A stretch of DNA of 53,080 nt from contig JALCCK010000011.1 of assembly GCA_022640795.1 (NCBI GenBank), positions 1 to 53,080 on the forward strand, written 5' to 3'. The notes beneath the pieces are model-generated. The model was not told where the DNA came from, made no database searches, and saw only the letters and a list, made by a program, of their open reading frames with translations. The DNA is from Treponema sp. (GTDB lineage Bacteria > Spirochaetota > Spirochaetia > Treponematales > Treponemataceae). Shown in pieces: positions 52,299 to 53,080 of the stretch. Every line of letters begins with the position of its first letter. The stretch's first letter is position 1. Position numbers and translations under genes: made by a program.

Positions 52299-53080
52299 TT
52301 ATTCGGTTTCTGCTGATGAAGACAGCGTATCGCCCCGATCATCCTGCCCGGGTTGTACCGGTGAAGTTGCTGCCGGCTGCTGCATCTGATTTTTTCCGGG
52401 TTCCGCTGGAGCCTGTTTCTGCGGTTGAACGGACGCTTGGCCGGTCGTATTCTGATTTTGAGCAATTTTTTTCTTTTGCTCAGCAAGGCGTTGTGTCGCT
52501 GATAAGTGTACCTTGCGGATTGTCGTCAGGTATGCATTTATTCTCAGTTTATACGGGAGCGGGACAATGTTTTCATCGTAACTGATACTTGCAAATACGA
52601 TATCTTTTCGTCCCTGAACGAAATCCGTCGAAACAATTCTTCCTTTTATATCCATGATTTCCGTCGGATCATCGAATTGAATACGCAGGACGACATCCTT
52701 GTTATTCAGGTATTTTGAAAGACCCAGAAGAATTACTTTTGCCCCGGAGAAAGACAGATCCCGTAAAAGACATCTGCGGGGTACATTCTGGATATAGACA
52801 ATTGTTTCTTCTTTTCCCAGTGAAAGTTTCCGCATACTGTTTTGGTTGAGTATAATACGTTCTTCCCGCCGGCGTATGGCGTTCGCATTTGCTTCAAGCA
52901 GACTGCCGATTTTCAAGATCAGATCATCAGGCGGCCGCTGCGTATACGTAAGTGTTATTATCGCGAGGTCTTTTGAATTCATGTATGGCGTTACATTCGA
53001 GACTCTGCATGATACGAAAAAACTCATCATATCTTTTTCAAGTTCATAAAAGCAGAATCTCAGACTCATTGACGACGTAT
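52299..53080 (-). CDS. PilZ-domain protein (5' end beyond right edge)
   Basis: At least 260 codons. The first Met in view (53069) is preceded by in-frame sense codons to the edge (TSS-M), so the true start is probably outside. The conserved treponemal N-part includes [20 protein letters not shown] and a REERI basic patch. The PilZ domain (about 95-185) has [15 protein letters not shown], the RxxxR and (D/N)xSxxG motifs that bind cyclic di-GMP. The C-terminal ~65 residues are Gln/Pro/Ala-rich and low-complexity. Relatives in T. denticola affect motility and virulence. It is cotranscribed with the TPR gene. Confidence 0.9.
   Translation of the reverse strand, partial: TSSMSLRFCFYELEKDMMSFFVSCRVSNVTPYMNSKDLAIITLTYTQRPPDDLILKIGSLLEANANAIRRREERIILNQNSMRKLSLGKEETIVYIQNVPRRCLLRDLSFSGAKVILLGLSKYLNNKDVVLRIQFDDPTEIMDIKGRIVSTDFVQGRKDIVFASISYDENIVPLPYKLRINAYLTTIRKVHLSATQRLAEQKKKIAQNQNTTGQASVQPQKQAPAEPGKNQMQQPAATSPVQPGQDDRGDTLSSSAETE

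Noticed and set aside
52289..52486. 66-residue N-terminal extension of the TPR protein
   Set aside because: Basic, Arg-rich sequence that is a shadow of the PilZ gene; a good ribosome site marks the start at 52288.

Overview
The window looks like a chromosomal segment of a spirochaete of the Treponema type. Supporting signs are a PilZ protein of the treponemal kind, a murB / double cyclic-nucleotide-binding protein / cysS / ECF sigma neighbourhood (which I recall from T. pallidum TP0089-TP0092), a long (412 aa) PRPP synthase, an archaeal-type UMP kinase-like protein, and a circularly permuted MglB like T. pallidum Tp0684. Base composition is moderate and looks even by eye. I see no insertion sequence, phage module or CRISPR array. 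One tRNA (Arg-CCT) is present.

Layout. 1-4.7 kb: an edge-truncated sensor kinase (-) and a short MetH (+). 4.8-5.7 kb: Hsp20 and a gene-poor stretch with a perfect 19-bp inverted repeat. 5.7-18.5 kb: two divergent operons around a ROK regulator, read here as a complete sulfoquinovose (SQ) catabolic locus of the sulfo-transketolase type. 18.5-25.9 kb: housekeeping (tRNA-Arg, two metallo-beta-lactamase-fold proteins, a PRPP synthase/FGGY kinase/HAD operon, pyruvate kinase, L28). 26-36 kb: a YesN/YesM/anchored-binding-protein sensor system facing a methyl-galactoside/glucose (Mgl) ABC operon. 36-53 kb: core genes (uvrB, htrA, a PEGA protein, radC, glucosaminidase, UMP kinase-like, ECF sigma/anti-sigma/transglutaminase-like, cysS, murB, Crp-like, DUF192, TPR, PilZ).

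How the SQ locus works (inference from family membership and motifs). A CUT1 importer without its own ATPase brings in SQ or SQ glycosides. A YihQ-type GH31 sulfoquinovosidase, with nucleophile, acid/base and all three sulfonate-contacting residues present, frees SQ. An L-fucose-isomerase-like protein (SqvD-like) makes sulfofructose. A split transketolase (SqwGH-like) removes two C2 units onto glyceraldehyde-3-phosphate. An RpiB-like isomerase (SqwI-like) that has lost the phosphate-binding and ring-opening residues acts between the two steps. An iron-type alcohol dehydrogenase (SqwF-like) reduces sulfoacetaldehyde to isethionate, and a TauE/SafE permease exports it. Two near-identical 19-bp sites (18 of 19 bases) lie on the -10/+1 region of the two operon promoters and are the probable ROK operators.

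The second notable system is the Mgl region. It has a circularly permuted binding protein upstream of mglA, a canonical MglB downstream of mglC, and an MglC with an N-terminal charged helical extension of about 220 residues. A three-gene sensor cassette (AraC-type regulator, LytS-type kinase, membrane-anchored sugar-binding protein) converges on it with no gap.
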